DNA of 64,000 bases from NCBI GenBank assembly GCA_037783545.1, contig JBBELK010000972.1, forward strand, positions 248,001 to 312,000, written 5' to 3'. The notes beneath the pieces are model-generated. The model was not told where the DNA came from and did no database searches. It saw only the letters and a list, made by a program, of their open reading frames with translations. The stretch is from Henricia sp. BOLD:AAB3569 (Eukaryota; Echinodermata; Asteroidea; Spinulosida; Echinasteridae). Position numbers and translations under genes: made by a program. Positions 21,431-31,440 of the stretch are shown piece by piece (positions within the stretch are counted from its first letter, which is position 1; each line of letters opens with the position of its first letter).

Positions 21431-22824
21431 CCTTTTCTCTCCTCTTGGCCCTGACGACTGTCTTCCAGCCCACCCCCAGGCCGTGGGATAGGCTGTGGCT
21501 CGTTTCCCGCCCTCTTCACATTGACATCATATGGGCGCTTGCAGTCCCGGGCAAAGTGTCCAGGTTCCCCGCACCGAAAACAGGCGCCACCTGCTGCAGG
21601 TCCTCGCCTAGCTCGCTGCACATTATATCGTCCATCCCCAGGCTGCACCTGTCTTCTAGGCACTTTGTCACCTCCAGTGATTTGTTCTCTAAGTGTCTCC
21701 ATCTCTTTTCGGGTGTCAATAATGGCCTTAGCCATTTCTCGCTGCCCCTCCAACATGTCTGCTTGGCACTTCTGCCACGCAGGCCCCCACTCGTCCTCAA
21801 TAACTCTTGCATACTTCGGCTTCCTTCCAGCTCTCTGTTCTTCAACTTTGAGGAATCCTTCTGTGGCGATGGCGGCTCGTATCGCTTCTTCCAAAGTTTT
21901 TGGCCTTGCGCGAAAAATGCCCTCGCGAATCGCCTGATCCTCCACAGCATCAGAAAAATGTCCCCTTGCTAGCCTATCTTGACCCTCTTCCGTAAGCTCG
22001 GGATAGGCCAACGCTGACAATTCTCGAACTGCTTGACCTAATTCCTGCAACGTCTCTCGCACGCCCTGCCGCCTATGGCGAAGCTCTACCAGGTGATTCT
22101 CTGCGAGTTGACCTGGGCCAAAGCGCTCCTCCAATAGTCGCCTGAGCTGACTGTAGGTCAGATTTTTCCCTCCGGATTGTTGACTCCCCAGCACCTTCAC
22201 TGCAGGCCCCTGTAAACTCGCAGCAAGAAAAATCTTAGCCTGTGTATCCGTCCAACCGTTCGCCAGCCTACATGCCTCAAAATGCTGGAGAAAATCACGC
22301 CATGGTGTCTTTCCATTGAAGCGGTCAGGTATGATGTTGGGTCGCTGCTTCTTTACCTCCGTGACATCCTTATCACAGTCTTTTCCACAACCATTAGCTG
22401 GAGCAACTGAACTGGTGTATGACCGTTCGCACGCCGGACCCTCATCTGTTGTGGCCGGTGGAACGGAAACGGCTCTTGGCGTCTCGCCGGATGCAAATGT
22501 TGTTGTTACTGGTGAGTTTGGAGGTATCACAGGCGTCACCTTGGTCCTGGTACGTGGTCTAGGAGTCGGGGTGAATGGTTCTTCCCGGCTGCTCAGGTGC
22601 GTTATCGTGGATGCATTCGGCGTACTTGACACCTTCCAGTCTCGTCGCCCGCGTTCTTCAGCTCTCTCTATTGTCAACTCCCGAACTTCCGACTGCAGCT
22701 GCATCACCAGCTCTGCCAACTGATTTGTCTCCATTCGGTACCTCCTTAGGTCTACAGACTCCCCAACAGCACCCGTAGTCTCACCAAACTCGGGAAGATT
22801 CGGCAACTCTTCTTCCAGCCTCAT
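21415..22824 (-). CDS. gag: LTR-2 gag
   Basis: A 469-residue capsid/nucleocapsid protein. An N-terminal coiled-coil-like segment (NQLAELVMQLQSEVRELTIE) is followed by a retrotransposon-gag region (KTPWRDFLQHFEACRLANGW; QLRRLLEERFGPGQLAENHL). A CCHC knuckle, CFRCGEPGHFARDC, sits at residues 415-428. The ATG at 22824 is the first after the primer-binding site, about 30 bases downstream of it. The stop at 21415 overlaps the protease frame. Confidence 0.92.
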   Translation of the reverse strand: MRLEEELPNLPEFGETTGAVGESVDLRRYRMETNQLAELVMQLQSEVRELTIERAEERGRRDWKVSSTPNASTITHLSSREEPFTPTPRPRTRTKVTPVIPPNSPVTTTFASGETPRAVSVPPATTDEGPACERSYTSSVAPANGCGKDCDKDVTEVKKQRPNIIPDRFNGKTPWRDFLQHFEACRLANGWTDTQAKIFLAASLQGPAVKVLGSQQSGGKNLTYSQLRRLLEERFGPGQLAENHLVELRHRRQGVRETLQELGQAVRELSALAYPELTEEGQDRLARGHFSDAVEDQAIREGIFRARPKTLEEAIRAAIATEGFLKVEEQRAGRKPKYARVIEDEWGPAWQKCQADMLEGQREMAKAIIDTRKEMETLREQITGGDKVPRRQVQPGDGRYNVQRARRGPAAGGACFRCGEPGHFARDCKRPYDVNVKRAGNEPQPIPRPGGGLEDSRQGQEERKGEIKI

Positions 22825-22857
22825 CCCGTATTACCCGTTACTCTTCTCGCGGCACCT

Positions 22858-22875
22858 ATCCCACTTCTGACACCA
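22858..22875 (-). other. LTR-2 primer-binding site
   Basis: On the minus strand TGGTGTCAGAAGTGGGAT lies three bases inside the 5' LTR. This is a widespread gypsy-type primer site; I do not assign the tRNA. Confidence 0.85.
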
Positions 22876-22878
22876 ATT

Positions 22879-23738
22879 TGTGGCGGTTATCGCACCGACA
22901 GTGACCCTGAGTCGTTCCTCGGCGGTTGCCAGCGAGCGGTCTACTCTGACAAGGCCTAGGAGGCGGGCTCGTTTGGGGGAAGTCTACCGCCAGGTGCAGG
23001 AGAAGAAGCAACGCAGCGGCGATTGAGCAAGCAAAGCGCCGCAGCAATAAGGGATTATTGCGCTCAGTTGGGGACGGGGTTAATAACAGTTGGGCACTTT
23101 TAATCAGACACAGCGAGACACCTTCTTAGGTTGGCACTCTTTTAATTGTCATCACCTTAACAGGCGCTATGTTCATTGACGACCACTGCAGTCGTTTCTA
23201 AGTGATAACCTCTATAGGCGTAGTGCTATAAATCGGCCTTCCAAGGTCTCAAAGTGGGCACCTACACAGGTTGGGTTCCTATACAGGTGTGTATAGTACA
23301 ACAGGCCAATGATCATAAGATTTACATCCACAATTTATAAGAAACAGGTTTAACGCCCCATGGATGGAGTTCTTCCTCCCGAGTTTCCAGGTCTTCTAAC
23401 TACGTGAAAGTCTACAAATTAGGGTGCTCTACTCACGATATAGTCTCTTGATAAACCACACGGACAGGGGACTGCACGTCGCGTCAGACACGCACTACTG
23501 CGACCACAAGATAAACAAGCGAGCACTAGAACTATCGATGCACTTTACGAGAACCGAAGACGGGAAGAACTACGGAAGAACTGCCCCACGTGGCGCGCAA
23601 TCGCGCTTATATACGCACGCTCTTAAAGTCTGGTGCTACATGACCCAGCGCGCATCGGGCCTTACTGACGCCAGAGTACACGTTCGACTACAGGTACGGT
23701 GGCCCCAAGCTGACAAAGCAAACTGCTATTGCGCTACA
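22879..23738 (-). repeat. LTR-2 5' LTR (right end on + strand)
   Basis: 860 bases, apparently identical to 14873-15732. In the coding (minus) orientation it drives gag. It is followed on the + strand by GTAC, the target-site duplicate. Confidence 0.95.
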
Positions 23739-23742
23739 GTAC

Positions 23743-23814
23743 ACACCCTCAACCCCCAAGGAGGAGTTCACACCCCCTTACTGGCAGGGGCTCTCCAGCC
23801 CCTATCCCATGACA
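23743..23814 (+). repeat. LTR-1 3' LTR, last 72 bases
   Basis: This continues the 3' LTR after the nested element and the second GTAC copy (23739-23742). Together with 14365-14872 it gives the same 580-base length as the 5' LTR. It is followed by CATG (23815-23818) and the palindrome arm. Confidence 0.93.
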
Positions 23815-23818
23815 CATG

Positions 23819-26246
23819 TATAGTGCATAACGGGTTGAAAAGGGTTATTCCATACACTGCAAACATGAATTAGTCAAAATAACGTTAATTAGTCTTATGA
23901 GATTTGTTTTATCTCAACCGACTGTTAAAGCTACAATTTCCAGTTATTTGTTTTTCACGCGGGTTTGTTGTACCGTGTACGTACCTTGTCTTCTGAAAAC
24001 TTATTTTATTTTCTCGGCGCGCTATACGGTACTTTCCATCTTGTTTTGCAACGCGGTACAATTTGTCAACACCATCCAGTCCGCTTTCGATCGCGACTCA
24101 GGTAATTGTACGTGGTTTTTAAGTAATTCTCCGTGGTCGAAACTTATCAATACTCTAAAGAAAAAAAAAACGGCATTTGTTCACAAACGCATTGATTTTA
24201 AGCAATTTGTTCCAGTGATACACTGTTATAAGTTTTTTCTTCTTTTAGCTATATCTATTTTTTCCTCCTCAAACAAATTTAAAGTTTTTTATCAAACCAA
24301 CACGCAACATGTTTTTACACAAACTAACAAAATACAAAGTCTATAACGTATACTTTAAATTTGTATTATTATTATTATTTTTAATCAATGTACATATCTA
24401 AAAAAAGAAAGAAAGAAGAAGAAGTTTAATATACACACCTAACTTACGAAAAATTTAACATACCAGAAAAATGGCTTGAGTAAATGAGTGTAAACAAAAT
24501 TGATGAACAAACTTTAAAAACAACAACAAACAAATGTAAATATGTGTACAACCGGAAAAAAAGTACTGAACAGAATTTTACTTTTAACGAGTGATGATCA
24601 GGTTACGACAAAACAAAACAGAGCTTGTGATTAACTTTTGGAATAGAGCATATTAACAGGGTTTTTCCCGGGTATGTTGACATGTTGGTCAATGGGTATT
24701 TCGACGAAATCCGTGCAATGTCTCATGCTTTTAGGTGCCGCTCTATCCTAAAACTCATTCTCCGTTATTTAGGGAAGTGCTTGTTTAAAATACTTGTCTA
24801 TCTTAAATGCTATTGTGACCATCACACTTTAATAATTTAGTTGTGTTGTCGTCCTTTACAGAAAAACAGCCACCGTTAAAAACACATTGACTTTGGTATA
24901 AGTACAGCGGAACTAGTGTCGATTTAATTATATTAATGATGTGACGTCTCCTACCACTGACAGTTCACCACTCTGAACGTTTCACCATCGGACAAGAGAA
25001 CAAAAACATCGAGAAAAAGATACAATCATCCATGGGAAAAGCGCCGACATATTAAGTTTGAAAAACATATTGATGACGCAATTTTTTGTCACTCCTCATG
25101 CGTACGCAATGTCAACAACTCCGATGTGTTGCTAGGAAAATAAACGTTTGTTTGGGGGTCGCTTAGTCTTGGCCCAAGACTACTCTAGTCGATATTGGTT
25201 TGTGTACGCGTTGGCCATATAGTGCGCCCTCTTGCAGCACTAACGGACCAGTCTTTGCTCACTAGAGTATGGGCTGGCCAGTTAGTGCTGCAAGAGGGCC
25301 CACTACTGGGAATGGCCAACGCGTACACAAACCAATATCGACTAGAGTAGTCTTGGGCCAAGACTAGGGGTCGCTAGGACTTGCACTGGTACCAGCGGAG
25401 TCCCTGTCTATTGTTTGTAGAGCGAGCAAGATAACTTTATGAGACACTCGTGTATAATACTCAATTGAAACCTGAAATATTGATGAGACAAAATACGTGT
25501 CAATAGGTTAATCCCCATTGAGACCAATGAAGGGTAATTATCGTTAATGGTATAACACGGTCCATTCAATATCGATCGTGTCCATTGTCGGTGGTCATAC
25601 CCTGAATCCTCTATCGGACAATGAAGCGGGCAGTCACGTAATCTCTTAACTATGTGTACTGAAAATGGTGTGAAAAACAGGGGCGGATAATACGTGTGAA
25701 AAATGTCCCCACCAAATGGAAGATGCTACCAACCCCGTTCGCCGATTCAGTTATTGTAGCAGTTCAAATTCTCCTGTTCAAGCTCTCACAACTCACACAC
25801 AAGACAATGTGTATATGGGAGATATATTTTTCCCGTCTTTTTCGGTGTGTTAGCGGGTAGCGGAGTCATGGTACATTTTCGATGGGGAGGATTTTTACCA
25901 TGTTCCGGTTCATCAACGTTTCACATGCGTCAAGGAAAATTGCTCTTGGAGCTTGTATGGTGAGTGGAAATACATTAGGAAGCCATGTGCAAAGACGCCT
26001 TTGTATTTAATGACTTTAGGAGTAGCTGACATTTAAACCCGAAAACTATAGAATATATTTACAATGTGGATGCACTACAGCCGTCTGGTACAATTAAATT
26101 TTTTAGATGATTGGTTAATTTAAATTGATGTACTGGATATGTTTGGTTGAAATTTAAACATGTAACGATTGAGTAATTTCAAATGAGGCACTGAATACCA
26201 TATGGTTAGTGGAAATGAAAGCTTCCGACGATTAGTTAATTTTTGC
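23819..26246 (-). repeat. Right palindrome arm, outer part
   Basis: Reverse complement of about 1-2225. It is interrupted only by the foldback MITE at 25164-25366. Beyond 26246 the sequence continues into the CCAAT-unit array, whose left-arm partner would lie outside the window. No credible gene. Confidence 0.9.
25164..25366. mobile_element. 203-bp foldback MITE with 9-bp target duplication
   Basis: The left palindrome arm (near 870-885) preserves the empty site. Here it is interrupted by a sequence starting TAGTCTTGGCCCAAGACTA and ending with its complement; the terminal 54 bases form a perfect inverted repeat. GGGGTCGCT is duplicated at 25155-25163 and 25367-25375. The very tips are themselves palindromic, so each end could fold alone. 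A 9-base duplication suggests a Mutator-like transposase source, which is an inference. It has no coding capacity. Confidence 0.9.
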
Positions 26247-27150
26247 GTAATTTTAAATGATGCATGAATCCATCTGGCTCTATTCAATATTGACAACGAT
26301 TGGCTATTTTACAACGAGGCACTGAATAGCATATGATTGGTGGAAACGAAAGTTTCCGACGATTGGTTAATTTTTGCGTAATTTTAAATGATGCATGAAT
26401 CTGTTTGGCTCAATTCAATGTTAACAACGATTGGCTAATTTTAAACGATACACGTGAATTTAAAGTTACCAACTATTGGCTATAATTTTAATAGACGCAT
26501 ATAATCCACTTGTTTTAATTTGACTTTTAAAACGGTTTTGCTATTTTTAAACGATCACTGAATCTGATTGGTTTAAATAATTTTTTTACTTATTTTTTTT
26601 TTTTGTGTTTATTTTTAAAAATAATGTTTTGCAATATTTAAATGACGCGTCAAAATCAGATTGACTGAACTAACAAATAATAAAATTGATTGGATGATTT
26701 CAAATGATGCACTGAATAACTTTGGTTGAAATTCAAACATGTAAACGATTGGTTAATTTCAAATGATGCATTGAATAGGATTGGTTGAAATTCAAACATG
26801 TAAACGATTAGTTAATTTAAAATGATGCGCTGAATATGATTGGTTAAAATTCAAACGTGCAAACGAATGCTTAATTCCAAATGATGCACTGAATATGACT
26901 GATTGAAATTCAAACATGTAAACGATTGGTTAATTTCAAATGATGCAGTAAATAGGATTGGTTGAAATGAAAGTTGCCAACGATTGGTTAATTTTAGATG
27001 TTGCATTGAATATCATTGGTCGAAATTCAAACATGTAAACAATTGGTTGATTTCAAATGGTGCCTTGAATATGATTGGTTGAAATTCGAACATGTTGGCT
27101 AAATTTAATGTTGGCAATTTAATTTGATTGGTAGATTTTTAATGACGCAT
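26226..27150. repeat. Array of diverged ~60-70-bp CCAAT-box units
   Basis: Units resembling GATTGGTTAATTTC-AAATGATGCACTGAAT, often followed by TTGGTTGAAATTCAAACATGTAAAC, repeat with substantial divergence. I count at least fifteen ATTGG (CCAAT on the minus strand) occurrences. The same kind of unit begins at about 26100 inside the palindrome arm and, inverted, at 1-230. No frame of interest. Confidence 0.75.
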
Positions 27151-27194
27151 CGCATCCCATTGACCTATTCCAAATCCACCTGCTTTAACATTAT

Positions 27195-27507
27195 TGTGCA
27201 AAATCATCCCATCAATCCCAAGCTTCCCATTGGCCCTAAACCCACGCTTGCATAATCTGTCTCATCAAACCCTAGCTTCTCATTGGCCCATACCATCACT
27301 CCTCATCCATATTCATTACCCACATCCAAATTCATCACCTCGTACATATTCATTACTACCCCTTTCATACGCTAATCATATCGTACATATTCATTAACGT
27401 ATACATATTCATCGTGACATCATGACCTACTATTAACATGGTAATTATATATGAATATTTACTAGGTTACATTGGTATGCTAATTAGCTCCATTGTATTT
27501 GTGCATT
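27195..27507. promoter_or_regulatory. CCAAT-containing stretch upstream of gene B
   Basis: Two copies of an AGCTTC(C/T)CATTGGCCC module (about 27220 and 27280) are related, in inverted orientation, to the module at 2886-2985 upstream of gene A. ATTCATTA/CATATTCAT words then repeat. Regulatory role is inferred only from this shared sequence. Confidence 0.3.
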
Positions 27508-28172
27508 ATGCATAAACTAACAATATATTGTCTCATCAAGACCCTACACACTACTACCGTACCATGCTGTACACAGACCGCTGTGAATGCCGTTCGTTCC
27601 GTTACAAAAACCACCCGTCGCAATGCACCAGTATTTACTTCAAAAGAGCTTCATTGTGAGCCACAATTTCATTGTTTTTTTCACAAAACAGGTAATAGTA
27701 GATTGTTGTCATATTACATATTACAAAGTGTTTTTCACGTTTGTACAAAACAGGCATGATAAACATTCACTTCGTTTATTTTCCATTCAATACTGCACAG
27801 GCCGTTTGTATGTTTCTCAGGATGACGTCAAAACCCTGTTGATAAACAAACCAAGTGACCTCGAGCGTTTCAGAATTTCGGGTGAAGAGGGTCGGAACTG
27901 CTTTACGTTTTAAGCAAAAGCCTGTCGATTTTTTGTGTGAAAAAACAAGTTGTGATGGTGTTGTAGACACATACACCTCCATGATAAACAGAAACCAAAA
28001 AATGTGGAAGGGGGATTCTAGCTGTTTAATCTTTTTACGTAATCAGGGTGCATGTGATGACGTCATTGAAATTGGCATAGTTAAAACGTCCACACATGTA
28101 GGAACATTTCTTCACGTAGAATTGTTGTTAAATTTTCAACCACATTTTCTCTATTTGCATACAAATCACTAA
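27508..28172 (+). pseudogene. Gene B: unknown two-exon gene with a frameshift
   Basis: I do not recognise it. The ATG at 27508 opens a frame through RSVTKTTRRNAPVFTSKELH to 27691, a CAG|GTAATA donor. A 109-base intron ends in CTGCACAG at 27800. Exon 2 joins in phase 1 and reads GRLYVSQDDVKTLLINKPSD. At a run of four T (27908-27911) that frame stops, while the next frame is open (KQKPVDFLCEKTSCDGVVDT) to TAA at 28172. AATAAA follows at 28189. The intact form would be about 185 residues, Cys/His-containing, without signal peptide or membrane segment. The splice phase match and the polyadenylation signal support a real gene, but each element alone could be chance. Confidence 0.4.
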
Positions 28173-28188
28173 AATTGACACATTTTGT

Positions 28189-28194
28189 AATAAA
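28189..28194 (+). terminator. Polyadenylation signal after gene B
   Basis: AATAAA 17 bases after the gene B stop codon, followed by the start of the next coding region at 28229. Confidence 0.35.
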
Positions 28195-28228
28195 TTATGG
28201 TTTCAACCGTTGAATGTATGAGTGTACT

Positions 28229-29384
28229 ATGGCTGCGAACATGACGGACGTGTGTGACACTGGCTCTCCAATTGTTTTGCGAAAAATCGACCCCAGGCTG
28301 AAGAAAATCATCCTAAAACTAAATGATCGTCCATCCGTTCCCATCAAGACAATTCTGACCAGTGAATTTGCCCTGGACGAACTTTTACAAGCCAGGAAAT
28401 TGATTTTTGAGTGTGCTAAGGAGAAGCTACTGAAGGTTCAAGATGGCGGCGAAACACCAACGGAGTCATCAAATGAAAAGATAAGTACCCTTTCATCTTG
28501 TAACCTTAAAGCTCGCAGATCTATGGATACTGCAGCTGATGATATTAGGGAACTATGCCTTTATGTGTTTGGTCACAGGAAACATTTTCCTAGGTGCTGC
28601 CTTAGTTCGACCAGCGCACCCAAGGCCAAACAATCTCTCCCTCAGCCCGATCGCGTGGACGCCATGACAGCCCAGCCGTCACAGCCGGTCACCCTAGCTA
28701 GATGTCGTTTTGGAGGCTGTCAAAAATAGGCTACACAACGATCTCAACACGCTCGATGGTACATTTTCTGATCAATTTTTAGCAATGTCTAATCATATTT
28801 CTCATTCTTTTTCGTTTGTGAAGGAGAAGATCGACATGTTGGAGAAGGAACGCAAAGACCTCCATTGCACTATTGATATGCTAATGACCATTCTACCGGA
28901 GACAATGCCCGGAGTGAGGTGTATTCGTGCCCACCGAGCCGGAACCTTGCTAAGCCCAGCGCGCACAAATGCCCGAATTCTTAACCATGTGGCCACAAGC
29001 AACCGCTTTTCGGCACTGGATACACAGGACGTGGTTGAAGACAATAAAAACGCAAGTGATTCGATTGTTGAAGCAGAGGAATTGATCGACACGTATTTCG
29101 ACATCCTGAACGCTAAAAGTCCCGGAAAATACGTATACTCGAGTCCGAAACAAACAACGAACACATCGGCATCCAAGGAGAAATCGGGCGCAGCGAAAAG
29201 TAAGGTGTCCAATGAAGAACAGCTGAAGAAGTACCGCGAGAGACACAAGGAACAGTATCGCAAAACATACATCCCATATCACGGGATGAGAGTCCCTCAC
29301 CCCCGCACTCCGAACCAGGAATGGATACAGTATCTCCAGGAGGTCAGACAACTTCTAAATACACAAAGCAGGGGTCAAATGTAA
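28229..29384 (+). pseudogene. Coiled-coil ORF1-like protein, frameshifted
   Basis: The first frame starts ATGGCTGCGAAC at 28229 (good Kozak context; another ATG at 28214) and reads MTDVCDTGSPIVLRKIDPRL, then FALDELLQARKLIFECAKEK. It stops at 28727. The next frame is open from about 28705 with LEAVKNRLHNDLNTLDG and a coiled-coil segment (HSFSFVKEKIDMLEKERKDL), ending in a basic tail (LKKYRERHKEQYRKTYIPYH) at 29384. A small indel near 28700 explains the break. No zinc knuckle is present. Because it lies just upstream of, and parallel to, a LINE endonuclease start at 30145, I infer it may be that LINE's ORF1. An independent repeated gene is the alternative, and an AATAAA near 29439 would fit that. 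Confidence 0.4.
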
Positions 29385-29592
29385 GCCTAAAAGATGGTAT
29401 ACATATTCATAGCGATGGGGACTTCTTATGCTCACCTTTAATAAAGAAACACACCGGCTTTGTTAGGCAATTTTGGGCTCGAAATAGACCCATACATTAT
29501 TCTGAAGCGCCTTCGAGAGTAAATTAAAAATATCCTGATAAGCCGCCGTCAAATCTGGCCGTTTTTTAGCACTTTTGAAAAATTCAAGGTCA

Positions 29593-29633
29593 CGTGACTT
29601 TTCGGAACCAAATTCTGGTTCCGAAAAGTCACG
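29593..29633. repeat. Perfect 18-bp hairpin
   Basis: CGTGACTTTTCGGAACCA, a five-base loop AATTC, then its exact complement. The stretch 29640-30144 that follows is GC-richer around 29800-29920, has no gene, and may be the LINE 5' region. Confidence 0.8.
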
Positions 29634-30144
29634 CGGTCTTGTGAGTTAGTTTGTTTACTGCAGAACTGCACCAAATTCAATTTGATTTCCTCCCAATATT
29701 TATAAGTAAATGACAAAAGAGAGACTATTTACACAGGTATGAAACAAAGTTAAACATAAGTATGAAAATTAGAACATAATTGTTTTGTTTCGAGAGTCCG
29801 GAGAACGGGAGCGAGCGCGTGCTACGGCAGGCTACCGTGGAGTGTAGGATATTTGCCCCGCGCAGCACGGCGAATAGCCCGAGTGCACACACACACGGGC
29901 GTGTTGCTCCGGTGTACGTTCGTGAAGAAAAAACATGATGCCAACTCCTCAAAAGAAAACGGAAATTCCAGTGAAATCGTGAGCAGAAAGTTGGAGATAT
30001 CCTAAGCAGGAGAAGAGTGAATCGTTTGTGACAAAGTCGTGAGGCTCGCGCGTAGTTGCAACGGCTGGTAAAGCGTATAACTCGTCTTTTGACCGTTTTG
30101 GTTAATTTTGCACTTCTTTAGTAATTTACGGGATATTTTGATGA

Positions 30145-30309
30145 TCTTTTTTTCACAACGACCATCAACAAAGTATTGTCAATGCTGCTACATCACAAAA
30201 TCTTGTAAACAATAGGCCGGTGTGTACATTTAACGTAAGAAGTATCATCAACAAATTTGACAAATTTAAGATACTGTTCTCAAGTAAACCATTTGATGTT
30301 ATATGTCTG
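30145..30309 (+). pseudogene. LINE ORF2 fragment 1: endonuclease N-terminus
   Basis: The frame is open after TGA (30142) and reads through VCTFNVRSIINKFDKFKILF and KPFDVICL, the usual start of APE-type LINE endonucleases (N-x-R/S catalytic strand). No ATG is present in this stretch. It is cut at 30309 by the TGTGACC end of LTR-3. About four residues (the TETW block) are missing between this piece and 45671. Confidence 0.8.
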
Positions 30310-30569
30310 TGTGACCGGACCTGATTTAGTTCGGTACAAAGTTGTCACAATGGTGCCACATAGCTCATGCCGCTGCCCCCTGACAATTGTACTTTGGTAT
30401 TTCTTTGAAGCTTCTGGAAGGAACAATTGTTGGGTGGCCGTGGCTGGACTGTGTGGCATCCATTATTCCTCTGTGCCAGCAGGCACTTTGTAATTTACTT
30501 GCTTTGGTTTTATTATTTCTATTGTATGTTATTATATTCATTGGTGCCAGGCACTCTGGAATGTGCCCA
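30310..30569 (+). repeat. LTR-3 left LTR, first segment
   Basis: Matches 45005-45264 almost base for base. It ends GTGCCCA, where element a begins with CACTCTAAAAAC. Confidence 0.9.
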
Positions 30570-30599
30570 CACTCTAAAAACTCCCGGGTCAATTTTTTG

Positions 30600-30870
30600 A
30601 CCATTTCTCCGGTCAAAAAAAATTGACCCTTTTCCGGGTCAGACGATTGTTGCGATTGGATGAGAATGGTCACATGACCTGTTGACAGCACGTGTTTTTG
30701 ACCATTATTTCCGGGTCAAAAAAGATTGACCATTTTCCGTGTCAGGCGCTTTTTGCGATTGGATGGAACTGGTCACATGATTTGTGACGTCGTGTCAAAG
30801 CGTCATATGCCTTTCTGTGATTGGCCGGATATGGTCACATGGTTCTCGCAACCGCCCGCGCTGGATAAAA
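30600..30870 (+). promoter_or_regulatory. Three CCAAT/E-box modules, promoter-like
   Basis: GCGATTGGATG(A/G)A followed by TGGTCACATGA occurs near 30652 and 30755, with a third diverged copy near 30816. Each pairs an inverted CCAAT box with a CACATG E-box. GATAAAAT at 30863 is TATA-like, and an ATG with a donor-flanked exon follows at 30991. Function is inferred. Confidence 0.35.
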
Positions 30871-30990
30871 TTTGTTTCGCCAACGGTTTTCCACGTCTAT
30901 ACGTGACTGCGAATCATGCGATGTTCAAGAAAAAATCCGATCAAAATCTCATGATCTACAAACATGACAAAAGTGCTTCGTGAAACCAGC

Positions 30991-31027
30991 ATGGCTTCCT
31001 TCATCATCTTGCTGTTTTCCGTGCATG
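30991..31027 (+). CDS. Candidate first exon with signal-peptide-like start
   Basis: ATG opens MASFIILLFSVH, a hydrophobic run like the start of a signal peptide, and is followed directly by a GTAAGA donor. It lies about 120 bases after the CCAAT/E-box modules. No partner exon can be joined with certainty. A phase-compatible mini-exon with good sites is at 41994-42029 (acceptor TTCTGTCAG, donor GTAAGC). Very short, so chance is quite possible. Confidence 0.2.
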
Positions 31028-31252
31028 GTAAGAAACCCACCAGGCTTAATTCTTGTGATAAATGTTACGTGCAGGTGCCCACAATTTTATTATTTTTGTT
31101 TCGTGTGTAAACCATATGACATTGCAATCTGCAGGTCAACTCGACCGTTTGCCATGACCCTACATGCATGACATGTAGGACATGTACATTGACAGATTTC
31201 TTTGGGGAAAGCAATTTTAGGTCATGTGCATGGGGGCTAAAACGGTTTCGTG

Positions 31253-31440
31253 TCAACTCGGTCCCGGTCCCAGTCAACTCGGTCCCGGTCCCAGTCAACT
31301 CGGTCCCGGTCCCAGTCAACTCGGTCCCGGTCCCAGTCAACTCGGTCCCGGTCCCAGTCAACTCGGTCCCGGTCCCAGTCAACTCGGTCCCGGTCCCAGT
31401 CAACTCGGTCCCAGTCCCAGTCAACTCTGTCCCACTCTCA
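31253..31440 (+). repeat. 21-bp minisatellite
   Basis: About eight to nine copies of GTCAACTCGGTCCCGGTCCCA, nearly identical except at the right end. Diverged units continue to about 31560. The same words occur inverted at 33768-33825 (GGGACCGAGTTGG...), suggesting that both belong to the ends of one older element spanning about 31.25-33.83 kb. Frames across it on both strands are repeat artefacts. Confidence 0.9.

Larger units (their letters stand above)
14873..23738 (-). mobile_element. LTR-2: near-intact Ty3/gypsy element with zinc-finger ORF
   Basis: This 8866-base element lies in the 3' LTR of LTR-1 and is flanked by GTAC duplicates. Coding is on the minus strand, in the order gag, protease, RT-RNase H-integrase, C2H2 protein. 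The two LTRs are both 860 bases and I see no difference between them, so insertion was very recent. Every catalytic motif I looked for is present. The only break seen is a single in-frame TGA between protease and RT. It is the most plausible source of recent mobility in the window. Confidence 0.95.
6357..23814 (+). mobile_element. LTR-1: Ty3/gypsy element with SGNH ORF, split by LTR-2
   Basis: The element begins TGTAGGGG, ends ATGACA and is flanked by CATG (6353-6356 and 23815-23818). The flanking palindrome arm rejoins exactly when the element and one CATG are removed. Without the nested element at 14873-23738 it is about 8.6 kb. Order: 5' LTR, primer-binding site, gag, protease-RT-RNase H-integrase, SGNH-like ORF, 3' LTR. 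The order RT-RNase H-integrase places it in Ty3/gypsy. The two 580-base LTRs differ by one base by eye, so the insertion is young. Gag, RT and the extra ORF are all damaged, so this copy is not autonomous. Confidence 0.93.

Noticed and set aside
21421..21450. Slippery heptamer for LTR-2 gag-protease
   Set aside because: The -1 overlap is real, but the A/G-rich stretch does not form a canonical X-XXY-YYZ site in the gag frame, so I do not annotate one.
1..26246. Integrated large DNA virus or Polinton
   Set aside because: No polymerase B, capsid, packaging ATPase or integrase belongs to the palindrome itself; those seen are from the nested gypsy elements.
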